Assembly: GCA_020740775.1 (NCBI GenBank)
Contig: JAHEWK010000013.1
Location: 868,001-932,000 of the forward strand
Direction: 5' to 3'
Source of the DNA: Ilyonectria destructans
Lineage: Eukaryota > Ascomycota > Sordariomycetes > Hypocreales > Nectriaceae
DNA length: 64,000 nucleotides
Shown here: positions 1 through 12,118 of the stretch, one piece after another
Position numbering within the stretch: the stretch's first letter is position 1
Layout: every line of letters starts with the position of its first letter
Translations under genes and position numbers: made by a program
Notes under the pieces: generated by a model
What the model was told of the DNA's origin: nothing
Databases searched by the model: none
Seen by the model: the letters and a program-made list of their open reading frames with translations, nothing else

Positions 1-779
1 GTCGCAGTTAGTACAAAGAATGGACGACCTGAATTATCAGATTGCCGGATTAGACGAACCTTTGCAGCGGCGACACGGCCTGTGCAAAGTCAGACCTCTG
101 CCTTTTTCATCAGGGATGTTCTCTGACTTACGACTGCCCATCGCAGCGCGTGCGAGATGCACTGCATTTGTCGCATGCTCTGTTAACTCTCTTCCTCAGA
201 GGCTCGGAGTTATTGTGAGACCTAAGTTGATAAGGGTTATAGCGACCCTGTTCAGCGCTCGAGGGTGACATTTTTTGCTGGTGACAACAAGGGTCTTTCG
301 ATTGAATGAAGCGATGGAAGGTGTTCTTTTTATGCTCGCGCCCCTGGATGCTGATCTTAAAGCGGGGTAAGGATGGTATTGGAGGAGGCTAAAGCTCCAT
401 ACAGCGGCTGTGGCTTTAGGCACCTGGGATTTTACACAGGCTTTAATTCCCTTACTTTAGCTAGCTACTTATAGTTAGTATAATATCTATGTCTTTTTCT
501 TGATCACTTTGGGAGCTCTGGTTGTTCCGTCCGTGAAGCTGAGAAAAGTAGGACCAGGTCTTTATCCCGCAAACGGGCCGCCACCGCCACTAGGCCGTGA
601 CAATAATTAATGATACAATTACTGGAGTATAATTGAAGAGATAGTAAATAATAACTTCTTTTATGTTTAGGTATAGTTTGTAATAAGTGTCAATTCTACT
701 AGCAAAATATATAAATAGCAATACTCTTTGATAATATCTAAGGAGGCTAGTTTCCTGTATTCTCTACTTCCTGTTACTA
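1..779. other. left-edge spacer, no gene seen
   Basis: No reading frame here looks like a real protein. The stretch from about 600 to 780 is AT-rich and lies just 3' of the AtuA-like gene, so part of it is probably that gene's 3' UTR. Confidence 0.5.
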
Positions 780-2805
780 CTAACTAAGGGAAATAGGGTT
801 GCCCAGAAATTCGGCTGGGATATCGACAAACTTGCTTCGCAGATACTCAGCAACGCCTTTCCCGAGCATGTCGATCCTCGTGCTGCTCGCACCACCACCA
901 CCCAGGAAGTCCAAGAACCTAAAGTGCACAGCCCAGATATGCGGGAACTCGCATCGCTCCACACTGACTGACTCTTTGTAATCCTCCCCAAGTAACGCCT
1001 TGATCCGCTTCACTGTCAGATAGGACTGCAGCCATCGGTACTCGTCAGCAGACCGGACAAAGAAACCGACATTGCAGTTGTCGCCCTTGTCTCCAGATCG
1101 AGCATGAGCTATCGCTCCCAGCGGTACTCTACTAGTGAAGCCAAAGGTTGCCATGTCTATCCCATTGGTCGTTTCATAGCTTGGGCGCTTCCCTGGAGGT
1201 GGAGCAGTGATGCCATGGTGCGAAACCTCGATCACTTGGTCATCAATTACCACGCGATGAGGAAGCTTCTCGTAGGATATTAGACCCGGGAAAAGTTCCA
1301 TGAACATTCTAGGAGACATGGTGCGGAAGTCAAGAGACATATGGTAGCCTATTAAGCGAAGATAGGTCAGTTTGCTTCATGCTAACAAGGAATTGTAATT
1401 CGCGGGAATGGCTCCAAAGAATTGCATACCAGCGTAAAACTGCATTCTCAGCGCGTATATATGCTTGCGGAACACGTCTTCGTTAATATCCTCCTTGTTC
1501 TTGGCCTTGACTAAAACCCTGACAGACACAGTCCCCAAGGCTTGGTTGCTTGGGTCAGGTGAACTAGAGCCATATCGCTCGATGCTTAGATCGGTGAGTG
1601 GTGTATCTTTGAACGCGTGCTCAATTTGCTGCCGCATAAATCGCTCTTTCGCATCCAGGTCGAGCCCATTCATATAGAAAGTAGCCTCAGCTTGGTAACC
1701 GCCTATTGATACTGTGATTGCTTTGGTTGTTGATGGGGGCGGACTGCCAAGGGCACCCGATACCCTTACCCGATCCTTCTCGTTGGTATTTTCAATTTTG
1801 ACACGCTTAATATCAGCGAGCACATCTGGGTTGATGTAATGAGTTCCTTGGATCTCGTATAGGAACTGCGCTCGCACATTGAGCTCCTCAACGAATCCCG
1901 GATGCTTTGGGTTTTTGGTAATGATGGTAGTGCCGTCATGCGCAATCTCGGCAATCGGGAATGCGAGGTCGACCATGCCTTCGAGATGCGGTCGTACACC
2001 AGAGAAATTGGCACCAGTAACGTAAGGGCCGCACTCGATGAGGTCTAGTCGTTCACATTAGTCAACATCATGAGCAGCAATAGATCGAGAAAACGTACGT
2101 CCTGCAATCAGCGCGCCGGCAAGCTGATTCCAATCGTCATAGGACCAATTGTGCCACCACGCAGCCAGCGCAATTACGGGGCTCGCATCTGTCACACGGC
2201 CACAAATGACGAGGTCTGCCCCTTCTTTCAACGCTGTAACAATGCCCCAGCCGCCAAAATAGGCGACTCCACACAGAGGATCATTACCCCAGTTCTCAAG
2301 CGTACGCTCTGGGTGATCTAGATGCACAATGCCACCAAGCTGGTCCTGCTTGTGACGGTTGACGACAATGTCGGATATATCGTCTCCCTCGATATACGCA
2401 ACCTTGAGATGGCCGAGATTGTGCTTTTCACAGATCTCCTTGACTCTTTTTGCGCACTCGGGCGTGTTCAAAGCGCCTGCGTTTGCGACCAGCTTGAGCT
2501 TTTTCGCGGCGATGATGTCGATGCAATCTTCCAGTTGTTGCAAGAAGCCTACCTCGTACCCTTTAGTTGGATCATCGTATTTCCGTATCGCATTCCAGGC
2601 GATATTGAGCTCTGAGAGCCAGTCTCCGGTGACTGCATCAAGTGTGCTATCGGATATCTGTCGAAGCCTTTCGGAAGGGTGAGTGGTTGTACTTGACTAT
2701 GCGGTGATTAGGGTATTTAAGGGACTCGGCCACTCACATTGCATGAGGGCAATCCTCCATGGCGCCAGCCACATTTCCGATGATAATTGGACGTTTCAGT
2801 TCCAT
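780..2805 (-). CDS. AtuA-like (DUF1446) acyl-CoA metabolism protein
   Basis: Four exons (2805-2738, 2691-2099, 2044-1430, 1348-780) give 614 aa, the usual length for fungal members. The N-terminus (KRPIIIGNVAGA) starts the AtuA fold, and AGHLIECGPYVTGANFSG and FYAGYHMSLDFRTMSP, both built across splice junctions, are family signatures. The C-terminal domain opens with PLGAIAHARSGDKGDNCNVG, the AtuA-like ferredoxin-fold part. In Pseudomonas, AtuA belongs to the acyclic-terpene utilisation set and is thought to act on an acyl-CoA intermediate of the geranyl/isohexenylglutaryl-CoA route. The biochemical role in fungi is not settled. A CGG-N6-CCG site lies about 180 bp upstream of the start. The first intron (46 nt) is the least certain, since its acceptor was picked by reading frame. 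Confidence 0.88.
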
Positions 2806-2982
2806 TTTAGTTGATGCTTAACTACGTATTGAGTTCGTGTTCAGACCGGTGTTTCGCCTGTTTTTGAATGAAATAGCAACTGGGTTTAAATAATTGGAAG
2901 GGCATACTGTTGATTAGGTGAGATGCAGGTGTCGGAGTTGAACTGCCGGCCTCTAAACTGATACGATGGGAGACTTCATATC

Positions 2983-2996
2983 TCGGCCTTTGCCGT
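2983..2996. promoter_or_regulatory. candidate Zn2Cys6 site, TCGG-N6-CCGT
   Basis: TCGGcctttgCCGT lies about 180 bp upstream of the AtuA-like start codon. Inverted CGG triplets six bases apart are the spacing bound by UaY/Ppr1-type Zn2Cys6 dimers. Assignment to a factor is inference. Confidence 0.45.
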
Positions 2997-4304
2997 CACT
3001 CTGGTCAGACTAAGCGGCATCGCATCCGACCATCCATATCCATCAAATAAGGAGCCGCCGAGCCGTGGAGACCGCATAGCGGGTCCGGCGATACCCCGAG
3101 CGGACCAAATGGCGAATCAAGAGTATTTGCTGTTTTGGAGACGGTTTTCGGGTCTCCTCACAGTGCATGAGTCACACTCGGCATGGGACCTAGAAGTTGA
3201 CAGTAGAAATTTCGTACGGAGCTTCGAAACTTTCTCCTTGAGGCAACATGATCAAACTTGATGAAGAGCCTCTTGGTCCATGGACCAATGTTCCGAACAA
3301 TTTCGCGATCGAAAAGGGCCTTGAATACCCTCCACTGGCATGAATTTTGTTTATTACGGTCTTCCTACACACTGATCTACTGGTGTATGCTGTATCTATT
3401 CAAGTTTCAGAGTGTGTGTGTCTATAATCCGGCTGAAAGCAGTGGTTGGTTCTTCAACCACACTGCAATGAATAGCAAATCAAGCCGACGCACAACTTAA
3501 ACGTTCATTTAAGTTTAGTAATCGATCGTTTCAAACTACCAATACTCCAGTTGATCAGTGCAGTATTTAGTTCTGTGAAGGCACGCAACCCTATTTTATG
3601 TAGAGCATTGTTATTCGCGCCCGTGCAGCTTGCTATTCGCACACATAAGTATATACTCTAATCCTAAAGATCATTCAACAATGCACCTAATGTACCAGTT
3701 TCGGAAATAATCTCATTATGACTACTAGTCTCAGTATTTGTCTCTTAGAAAAAATTGGTACCGTATTTATAAAGTTAGATTTAATAAAAAAGTTAGGTCT
3801 CTGGCCAAAGAATGTCCTTTAACTGTGTAGGTCCATTGGTTCGCTTCAGTTTTAGCTGAGGGACTCGTACCTGTATGCAAATAGCAAGATGTATGGTGCA
3901 ATTGGCAATATTCTTTGTGTATTCGTGTTCTATTCCGGAATCAAGTCGGTAATATGAGAAAACGAGTGTATAACGCACATGCTCCCCAATTTCTCGTCCA
4001 ATACCTGAGGCTTTCTTGCCTACGAAAGGGATCCATAATAAGCTGATCTACATCTTCAAGTTATATGGATCGATTGTCACACACTCTTCACGCGAAGCTT
4101 GTATCAGTCAACTCGACGGGAAACGCTGAGTGCCCGGCGGCAGAGAAATTGCCCCAGTGACCGTTGGAAGTGAGATCGGGGCAGGCCACCACTACATCGA
4201 CATCTTCCAGGCTTCAAGCGCCTCCCCTTAGCTCAAATTAAGCAACACTTAGCCTACCCTATACACATGCCAGGTTTTGGCGGCCCCGCTGCGATAATGG
4301 GGTT

Positions 4305-4318
4305 TCGGCGATCGCCGA
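4305..4318. promoter_or_regulatory. candidate Zn2Cys6 site, perfect TCGG-N6-CCGA
   Basis: TCGGcgatcgCCGA is fully palindromic, spacer included. It lies about 1.5 kb upstream of the AtuA-like gene and 1.3 kb upstream of the regulator. The same cgatcg spacer recurs in the site at 18815-18828. Confidence 0.45.
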
Positions 4319-5424
4319 GCGATCCTTCGGCTTCGGAGTGGGGCCGATGAATGAATCGATAGGTCCGGCGTCATCGACCGAGGCAATCCAGACCCCTCGG
4401 CTTAATATGTGTTTATCGCTGGGTTTGTAATGTTTGAGCTCGCATTTAGTGCCGGGATTAGATGCAGAGGATCGGTCAAAGGGAGCCGGGAAATGTGCCG
4501 GGGGATCATCTACAGGACTGAAATTGCCTCTCGTCGTTGGACACATTCAGGCTGTGAACCAGGCGAACCGATTACATTCAGCAATCTGAAGACCGTTGTA
4601 TTCCATGGTGCATTTAAGGCTCGTGTTAAGGAACGCCCGAAGTCTGTCATGCTTAACACCACTGATGCTGTTGCAAAGGTGCACATGGCTCGGCGGGAGG
4701 ATATTGCCAGTTGAGATCCCGAGCGCGAACCACACATGCTATGTTTCTAATACTTAATTTTATGAAGTGTGAGCTTCACAAATATTGTAGGAGCCAACAA
4801 ATCAAGCCTATGTATATCGTGGTATGCCATTAGACCCATCTCACTACAGCGACCGCTTTGTATGCTCCTGTTTGGTTTGAAGAAGCCCAACATTTTGGTT
4901 CTGCCCAACGCGGATTTGGCAATTGCTACGTCAATTATTTAGTACTTGGGACGAATTATATCGTTAGGGATGCTATGAGTTCTGGCGGAGCTGATGCAGT
5001 CAGCGAAGGTGTGGGTAAATGCGATAGCTTTGCGATCTGCCGTTGACCTAATCCGGGAACATTCGATTGGGTTTCATCAAGACGACCTGCCATCCACAGG
5101 GCTGGAATCATGTACAAAAATGACACTCGAGGGTGCAATTGCAGGATCTGCTATAAACCAGAGTATAGTAGGCAGCTTAATAACCGTCATAAGCTACAGG
5201 ACCTGCATCTTCTCAGAAGAAATGTCACATTGACAGAGATATATACTGGACTAAACCTCGTTGCTAGTGTGTTTATGCAAACCAGCCGCCCTGATAAAAT
5301 CGAGCATTGAGCATGGCTACTGCAATCTCATGAGATATGACGAGGTCTCTGTCACTTCAGTGTGAAAGGTCCGAAGTACCGACATGCCTTGTCACACGCC
5401 CATGATTGCCACTAACCCATTTTC

Positions 5425-5455
5425 CCCCGCAAACCCCGGAATAATTTTTGCGGGG
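5425..5455. promoter_or_regulatory. inverted repeat in the regulator promoter
   Basis: CCCCGCAAA and its exact reverse complement TTTGCGGGG are separated by 13 bases. They lie about 130 bp upstream of the Zn2Cys6 ATG. This could be a binding site for a dimeric factor, possibly autoregulatory, or a 5' UTR hairpin. Confidence 0.4.
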
Positions 5456-5582
5456 AAACTCCAAGTAACCTACACATCCCGCTGCGCCGCTTCAAAGTTC
5501 GTGCAGGCCTCGCAATTAATACCCAGCTTGAGCTTCCTGATCCCTTGCCAGCGGACTGCAAACGAAGTCTTCACTACCAAAT

Positions 5583-7896
5583 ATGCAGGCCTGCGATCGC
5601 TGCCACGTTCGCAAAACTCGGTGCGACCGTCGGATCCCTCAATGCGGCGCCTGCGAGAAGGCTGGCGCACCATGCGTCCACGCCGATAAGCTGCGGCAGC
5701 GCAATCTACCGCGAGGCTATCTTGACAGCATAGAGAGTCTGCTGAAGCAATTGAGGGAGGAGAACAAGAAGCTGAGGGAGAATCTGGCGTCAGCGCAAGC
5801 CGAAATCGAGGCACGAAGCCTTCCGACAAGTGACCTGCCTGCATCACATCTCAGCTCCAGTCCATCCTCTCAATCAAGAGAAGCAGGCGGCCATGACAAT
5901 GTGGCCTTGTCATCCAAAGGAAGCACGGATTCCAATGCCTTTGCAGTCGAGGTCGGGTACCTCTCTCTCATTGCGACTGGAGAGACACGATATCTGGGTG
6001 CCAGCAGCGGGCTGGGCTTGGCCAGCATCATGCATAGAGTCATCAGCATCCACGGAGGCATGGGCTTTTTGGCCAGTGAGCAAGATGCCTCTGGCGGCCT
6101 CGGCAATCCCAATGTCCCCATGACACCGTCAGATAGCACCTTTCCCACCCTTGCCACCGCTATGCCCTTCATCGAGGCCTACTTTCAGCACACTCACATC
6201 ACCTTCCCCATGTTGCACCGTCCTAGCTTCCTAGCTACCGTCGACAGGATTTATTCCGAGCCTGGCTTCTACGAGACAAACATATTCGACGCCTTTGTCT
6301 TTGACATGGTTCTTACCATTGGCAGCTCAAACTTCAACCGATTTGAGGAAATGGCGACCGGATCCTCAATTTACTTTACCATGGCCCAATCCAAGGTCAA
6401 CGCCATCACGCAAATGCCCAGTATGGAATCATTAATTGTCATACTGCTCATATCACAGCATGGCATCTTCAGCAACCTTCGGGATTCTAGTGCGAGCATA
6501 TGGCATCTGACAGGCATTGGTGCGCGAATTTGCTTTGAGCTAGGACTTCACCTGGAGCCTAGGCGTCTAGACTGTGATTCGGAGAACCCAGCCCCGATGC
6601 ATCCAGTCTCCATGGAGGAAGAAATGCGGAAGCGATGCTTTTGGTGTCTGTATAACCTTGACAGGTGAGTTTACGATGTGAGAGAGGTGGGAAGAAAAAG
6701 CGCATGTACTGATGTGTTGTCGTGTAATTAGGATCGTCAGCATCACCCTCGGCAGGCCGGTTGTCATCCGCGATGATGAAATCGACGTCTCCCTACCTTC
6801 TCATTTGGACGATGACTGCTTTGGTCCCAACCGACCTATTCAAGTGGATCCCCAAAACAGCTCCGGGCCTACGAGGATCTCCCCATTCTTGCACATCATC
6901 CGAATACGACGGCTGTCGGGCCAAATTCTAAGCATGTTATACATATCGAGGCAGCACTGCCATATTCCCGCGGAAGAAAAGCGTCGGATCCGTCGCAAGT
7001 TCCACGAGGATATTGATGCTTGGAGAAACGACACTGAACATCTTCATCTGGTCCCAACAACGGCTTCTCGAGGTTATGTTTCCAGCTTCATGACTCCAGA
7101 GTGGTACTCCGCATTGCATAATAACGCCATACTTCTTCTCTACCGACCATCACCTTATCTGCCACATCCGATGATAGATTCTGACAACAACGGCGGAGAG
7201 CCAGAATTAATGAGCCTTCTCAATGCTTCGAAAGCTACAATCGAGTCGTACAGCCAACTGCACCGAAAAAGACGGCTTAATTATTCCTGGATCACACTCC
7301 ACGGCGTTTTCATCGCTGGCCTGGCCTACATATACTCTGTTGGCAGGATACTCAGTGATCCAGCAAGCCGCAGCCTTGTGCCTAACGTTATGGGCATCAT
7401 CGAGGTGACCCAAGCATGCTCCCACGTCTTAGTTGCCATCTGCGAGCGATGGAATGCTTCTCGTCGTTCATGCGAGCTGTTCAACAAGCTTACCACCACC
7501 GTCATACGAGATGCACTGAACGCTGTGTCGGGCCAGAATGGCAACCGACCCTGTGATACTCAGGCGCCGTCTAACGTGGACCCTAACCTCTCCGCAGTTC
7601 CTGCACCACAACACCAGGGCGGTGGGCAGAGCGTCGAGGCCCAGCCTGAAAATCCTCACATTGGCTTAGGAATCCCCTCTTCAGCGGACCAGCTTGATGA
7701 TACGTTGGTAATGGATAAATTCATGACTTACCAAGGGTCGTTTGATTTCGTCTTCCAGCGGGAGAGCTCCCTCCCAAACGACTTGGTGTCGGGATTCTCA
7801 TGCAATTGGCCCTTTGACCTTTCTTTTAATAATGACGGGGATATTGATACCACCCAGAAGAATGATGAAATGATTGATTGGAGTCTGGGCTCTTAG
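5583..7896 (+). CDS. Zn(II)2Cys6 fungal transcription factor
   Basis: Two exons (5583-6664, 6732-7896) joined at NLDR/IVSITLGRP give 748 aa. The N-terminal binuclear zinc cluster is C-x2-C-x6-C-x6-C-x2-C-x6-C at residues 4-31, followed by a linker and a coiled coil around residues 50-80 (LLKQLREENKKLREN) that would dimerise the protein and set its half-site spacing. The middle (about residues 190-440) is a fungal-specific transcription factor domain, with conserved RKRCFWCLYNLDR and LGRP-type segments at the intron. The C-terminus is polar and acidic, as in an activation region. It is the only transcription factor in the left cluster and so the natural candidate for binding the CGG-N6-CCG sites nearby. 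Its own promoter has no such site within about 1.2 kb but has an inverted repeat. Confidence 0.93.
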
Positions 7897-8276
7897 ACTC
7901 TTGAGAAAGAAGCATATTAACGTTCGAGAACATGTACCGATACCAAATGCAAATTAGCTATGTACTTCATAATATTTTCTTGTCAACACTAATTAGTTCC
8001 CCTTCGTAGTCGTCAAGTTTGAGTTATCGACAAGTAGTCTCCCTAACTTCGGAGGATACAGAGTCAAGCAACCTGGGTTCATTAAATTTTACACAGTGAA
8101 CCGTCCTTTGCTAATAATTACTACGTATTACCATAGTCTAGAAAATGGAAAGAGAGTACACAATTGTACCACGATAAATCGGCGTAGTTTAAGTTCTCCA
8201 AATTGCAAAATGCATACCTCCCATGGTGGTTATATTGTATACGGTCAAGACCCATCACCCATGGCCAAAGGCTAGG
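7897..8276. other. convergent 3' spacer
   Basis: AT-rich sequence between two convergent genes, probably their 3' UTRs. Nothing else seen. Confidence 0.5.
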
Positions 8277-9092
8277 CTAAGCACTTGTGTGGCTAACCTC
8301 TGGTGAACCCTCACATTTAACCGTATCATCCAGGCTGGTTGGGAAATTATCCACGATCTTTTCACCTCCGGGCTTTTCGTTTGAGATGGCTCGCATTAAG
8401 CAAAGCGAATCAAAGATCAGTTGAACACAAAATGTCATGCCGGCGAGCCAGAAGGTGAGTTCCCCGTTCCAGGCGAGGGGACCGTCATACACGGTGTGCA
8501 TGGCGATTCCGGGGATGAAAATAATCGGAGCAAGGATGTTGACGAGAGCAACTGGTTTCGGGAAGAGCGGAACTGGCCTGGTGTCGATGAGGATGGCATA
8601 CGCGAACGCAAAGTTCTGCGTCATAAAGGTTGGCCATGGCATCAAACAGGTGATCCAAAACAATTCGTTCATGACTTGCGTGATCTCAGCTGGCCGGTCG
8701 AGGCGGTAGTTGGTGACCGCAAGAATCATGCCAGGCATCATATAAGTAAAGATGCCCGCCGCTCCGGAGGCTAACTGGAGAGCACTAACACTGTAGTGGA
8801 GGTTCGGGATGCGTCGCATCTGCCCAGAGATGGCTGCCGTCAAGGGAAGGTAAAGCATTCCGGAAATGAGCAACATGGCGGACCCGGCTTCAATCCCTTT
8901 CTTGTGGTCCTTGTAATGCTGAACAGTCTGCTCCGCGGTCCAGTTTGCCGGGATAGGAGGGAGGAAGTCGCAGGCCACGAAGGCGCAAAAGAAGAATAAG
9001 GAACAAAAGATGCCGCTCACGGCGCAGGCATATTGGAAGTTTCGGGGCGACAAGATCGGAGACCGGCCTATGCGGTTAAAAAAGTCATCCAT
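8277..9092 (-). CDS. six-helix integral membrane protein, function unknown
   Basis: A single exon encodes 271 aa. Hydrophobic stretches near residues 22-45 (VSGIFCSLFFFCAFVACDF), 70-90, 105-125, 140-165, 180-200 and 215-235 suggest about six membrane helices, with a hydrophilic C-terminal tail. No catalytic motif is evident. The segment PPIPANWTAEQTVQHYKDHK between helices 1 and 2 is probably a conserved loop. Similar small polytopic proteins occur in fungal metabolite clusters, where they may be transporters or cyclase-like enzymes; I cannot choose. A CGG-N6-CCG site lies about 290 bp upstream. Confidence 0.8.
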   Translation of the reverse strand: MDDFFNRIGRSPILSPRNFQYACAVSGIFCSLFFFCAFVACDFLPPIPANWTAEQTVQHYKDHKKGIEAGSAMLLISGMLYLPLTAAISGQMRRIPNLHYSVSALQLASGAAGIFTYMMPGMILAVTNYRLDRPAEITQVMNELFWITCLMPWPTFMTQNFAFAYAILIDTRPVPLFPKPVALVNILAPIIFIPGIAMHTVYDGPLAWNGELTFWLAGMTFCVQLIFDSLCLMRAISNEKPGGEKIVDNFPTSLDDTVKCEGSPEVSHTSA

Positions 9093-10197
9093 GGCTGAGA
9101 CTGTGATTTTAAGTCATCGGTGAATTTCAGTAGGCGATGCCTTCGTCAAGGCATGTGGACTATTAATGGGCCAGCAGGAGCGAAGTTTATAAGATATTTA
9201 TAGCAAAGAGACAGCTGCTTGGGCGCAGAAACCTATTTTAACCGTATTCGTAGCATATCACATTCAAGCACCTTCATTTGCTGAACGTCCAGACTTGACC
9301 CAACCAGGATGGTCTCATGTGGTCGGTGAGCACCTACGCTATGCGAAACAAGAACCTGGAAATGGAGGAATACCCCTCTCGGCGAAGGCCGGTGGTCATA
9401 ATTTGCCACCATCCGGGATATGCCACAAGGTCAAAACTCAGGTGTCGTAGCGCTTTGTAATGCTTGGCCGGACCAGGGGATGAGTACGGGACTTCGGCGT
9501 CGAATGTAACATCCATCAAACCCCAGAGACCATTGTAAGCTATTCCTGTTGGTCGGACCTAATTTCCGATATTTTGTTCCATGGATATTTTTTATTTAGT
9601 TACTGGTGGAGATGAACCACCAACACGTAATGGGGACCATAGATCCCGACGAGCGGAACGACTCGTTTGGTACTACTACTGTCTTCTAATTTTGATCGCT
9701 GAAACCCTAGGTCCTATTTTCGTTCTGCTACTACTTCATATTTAATACGAGCTACCACTTTGTCCAGAGTTGAAAGATTAACTAACGGCAAAGAATATTT
9801 TCCCGTGCGCTCCCCGTAGATGAAGATTTTGATTCTGCTATCCGGTGAACAATATTCTATAAATCACAAGCGAGGTCCATAAACTTTGTCAATGGCTTGA
9901 AGTTCGGAACTTCTTCACTGCTTCCCTGCCGTTTCTCATTCATCAAGTTCGACAGATAATGACTTGGGGTTTGTAGTAACTTGCAAATTGAGGCAAGCCA
10001 CGAAACAACTGCCTCCGGGTATAAATATAGCAATTGATAAGATAAAGACACTTCTTTGAGCGGCAATTCACTAGTTTATTCCACCATAAAAGACCTTCGT
10101 ATACAAAATATAGCCCATTTAATCCAGTCTTCTTGATTTCTTCATGCCCGTGTGAAGAGATTCTCTACAATAATGGGCTGGAAGCAACAGACTCAGT
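9093..10197. other. 1.1 kb spacer with promoter of the 271-aa membrane protein
   Basis: AT-rich sequence with no credible gene. It contains the site at 9379-9392, upstream of the 271-aa protein, and ends in the 3' UTR of the 400-aa protein. Confidence 0.5.
9379..9392. promoter_or_regulatory. candidate Zn2Cys6 site, TCGG-N6-CCGG
   Basis: TCGGcgaaggCCGG lies about 290 bp upstream of the membrane-protein ATG at 9092, with the same spacing as the other cluster sites. Confidence 0.42.
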
Positions 10198-11457
10198 CTA
10201 ATTGCGGTGCAACTTCTCCTTCCTAAGAACAATATGGCGAGCCATAGCATCCTCCCTAAAGTACCACACGGCAGACATAGTGGCCCCAGGCCCGACGATG
10301 AAGTGCCCGGCTAAAATTGCCACAGATGCGGTGGTGACATCTACATCCGTCCAGCCAACGCGATTGAGATCCCAAACAGCACTAGCACACCAGACGTAAG
10401 ACGCTAGATAGTATCCCCAGAAGTCGGCCAGGAACAGATTTTTAATTCCTTCACCCAAGGGCTTGGCAGTCGCCGACCAATCTGGCAAAAAGACACTGCC
10501 AAAGGTCAAGCCAGGGTCAATTGAGGTCAGGAGTTTGATCATGATCCCCCAGTGCAGAAATACTCCACAAGCGCCAGTGACGACATAGATCAGCTTCAGG
10601 CTAGCAAGATCAAGGGGTTCCTCTTTTGAGAGCGGAGTAAGCTTTTCCTCAGATGACTTCGGGTTCTTCCAGGCATATATGGTGCCGAAAATCATTGTGA
10701 GTGGCGGTACGAGCATAGGCGACACTTGCCAGAGGGCCTCAAAATTCTGGATGGTGTATGGGTTGCTCCAAGGGACAAACATCAAGATGGTTGGGAGGAT
10801 GTACCCGATGAAGTTGGCTGCTAACAGTGTCTTTGCGTATTTGATGGGAATGAACCGCTTCAACGGCGACCAATACGATTCCACGTCGGAAATCCACGTG
10901 TAGACAGCGTAGTAAATGGGCATGTAGATGCCGACGCCAGCCCACTGAACCAACGTAAACCATATGGTGGGACTAATGTTTTATTAGATTCTGCACTTCT
11001 GCACGGCGGGATGCAGGGTTATTACTCACAGTGCCAGTAACGTCATCGTGTTGCGACTCCGAAATGCCTCGATAGTCCAGATCGCAATAGGCTGGATCAA
11101 ATGTCCGAGAAAGTACATTTGTAAAGTCCCAAATCTCTTATTCCAGGAGCAGAGTCCTGGCATGTATGCAGCAGCCAGAAAGACAAGATAGTCGTCGATA
11201 GCCGGTATTCCGACGTACGTCCGCTTGAGAGGAAACGTGGGGTCGTCTGGGAATGATCCCGTGGAAATGATTTCCCCAAACTGACTGCCCAAGCCCCAAG
11301 AACCAGACTGCACCCACATACCGTAGTGGACAAGCGCGGCACACGTCAAGTAGAACACAATGAGTACCCACTGATATATGCCTCGCTTTTTGGACTCATT
11401 CAAAAGAACGTCCTTGTAGGGTGCCATTTTCTCTCGTTTCTGAGTGTCTTTCGCCAT
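10198..11457 (-). CDS. 400-aa polytopic membrane protein, possible membrane-bound terpene cyclase
   Basis: Two exons (11457-11030, 10972-10198) meet at LLALPTIWF to give 400 aa. About eight hydrophobic segments are spread along the chain, including WVLIVFYLTCAALVHYGMWV near the N-terminus and WFTLVQWAGVGIYMPIYYAV at the junction. Acidic residues follow at YTWISDVESYW, and the tail is basic (RKEKLHRN). The protein has no transporter signature that I recognise. The overall look is of fungal secondary-metabolite integral membrane proteins, some of which (the AscF/AscI type) are terpene cyclases. That comparison is from memory and weak. It starts divergently from acetoacetyl-CoA synthetase and shares a promoter region with two CGG-N6-CCG sites. 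Confidence 0.8.
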
Positions 11458-12019
11458 CGTGCAGAAAGGGTGACTGGAGCGAGATGATGATGAGTCGAAA
11501 GAAATTTCATTGGGGAGGCGCCGTGGTCATATTTGGGGAAACCAGATGTAATTCAGGAATAAGTCCAAGGGTGGGTTTACACTGAGGTCCGAAATAAATG
11601 GGATGCTAGTTCATTGTGCCGTGAACAGGAAATCAGGGACAAGGGTTCAGCCCAAGTATGGCACACACAACACGTCTAAGGCTCCATCGTGCTGATTCTA
11701 TGTATTGCATGGTTTCTAATCCCAGCTATACTGCGCTCTCAGTACTACCATGGCCACAGTAATCGCGGTTTGCTCTCTCGGGATGCAGCCGCGTGGCGTG
11801 CCGTACCGCCGGGACTTAAACCGGCCTTGACCGATATCCAACCCCACATTTCCCAGGTGACGCATCTCTCTTCCGATATATATTTACTACCCTCAAAATC
11901 ATTGAATTATGCATCAATTAGCTGGCAAAAGTCGCTGTGGATCTGCAGCTAATCGAGAGTCGCTATTGTGGAGTTCTCTTCGGTCGTTCCCAGAACTTGA
12001 CCTCTAAGCGAACCCGAAG

Positions 12020-12052
12020 CCGAGAGGTGAACCCGAACCCGAAACACCTCGG
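12020..12052. promoter_or_regulatory. imperfect inverted repeat with repeated ACCCGAA
   Basis: CCGAGAGGTG and CACCTCGG are near reverse complements with a loop made of two ACCCGAA words. It lies 15 bp before the first CGG-N6-CCG palindrome and could be part of the same control region. Confidence 0.35.
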
Positions 12053-12065
12053 TCACTAGGCCGGG

Positions 12066-12079
12066 GCGGCGATGACCGA
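12066..12079. promoter_or_regulatory. candidate Zn2Cys6 site, GCGG-N6-CCGA
   Basis: GCGGcgatgaCCGA lies about 330 bp upstream of the acetoacetyl-CoA synthetase ATG and 600 bp upstream of the divergent membrane-protein ATG. Confidence 0.42.
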
Positions 12080-12118
12080 AGCCCGCAAAACCTCCGCCAT
12101 AACGGCCTTGGTCGGCTC

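Larger units (their letters stand above)
2806..5582. other. 2.8 kb intergenic region between AtuA-like gene and regulator
   Basis: No convincing gene. The stretch 3500-4000 is AT-rich, whereas 4240-4740 is an island rich in CGG/CCG with short frames that resemble nothing known. It carries two CGG-N6-CCG palindromes (2984-2995 and 4306-4317) and a perfect inverted repeat near the regulator start (5425-5455). Confidence 0.5.

Noticed and set aside
3060..3100. Additional CGG-CCG pairs near the AtuA-like promoter
   Set aside because: Spacings are seven or eight bases, not six, so they were not counted as sites.
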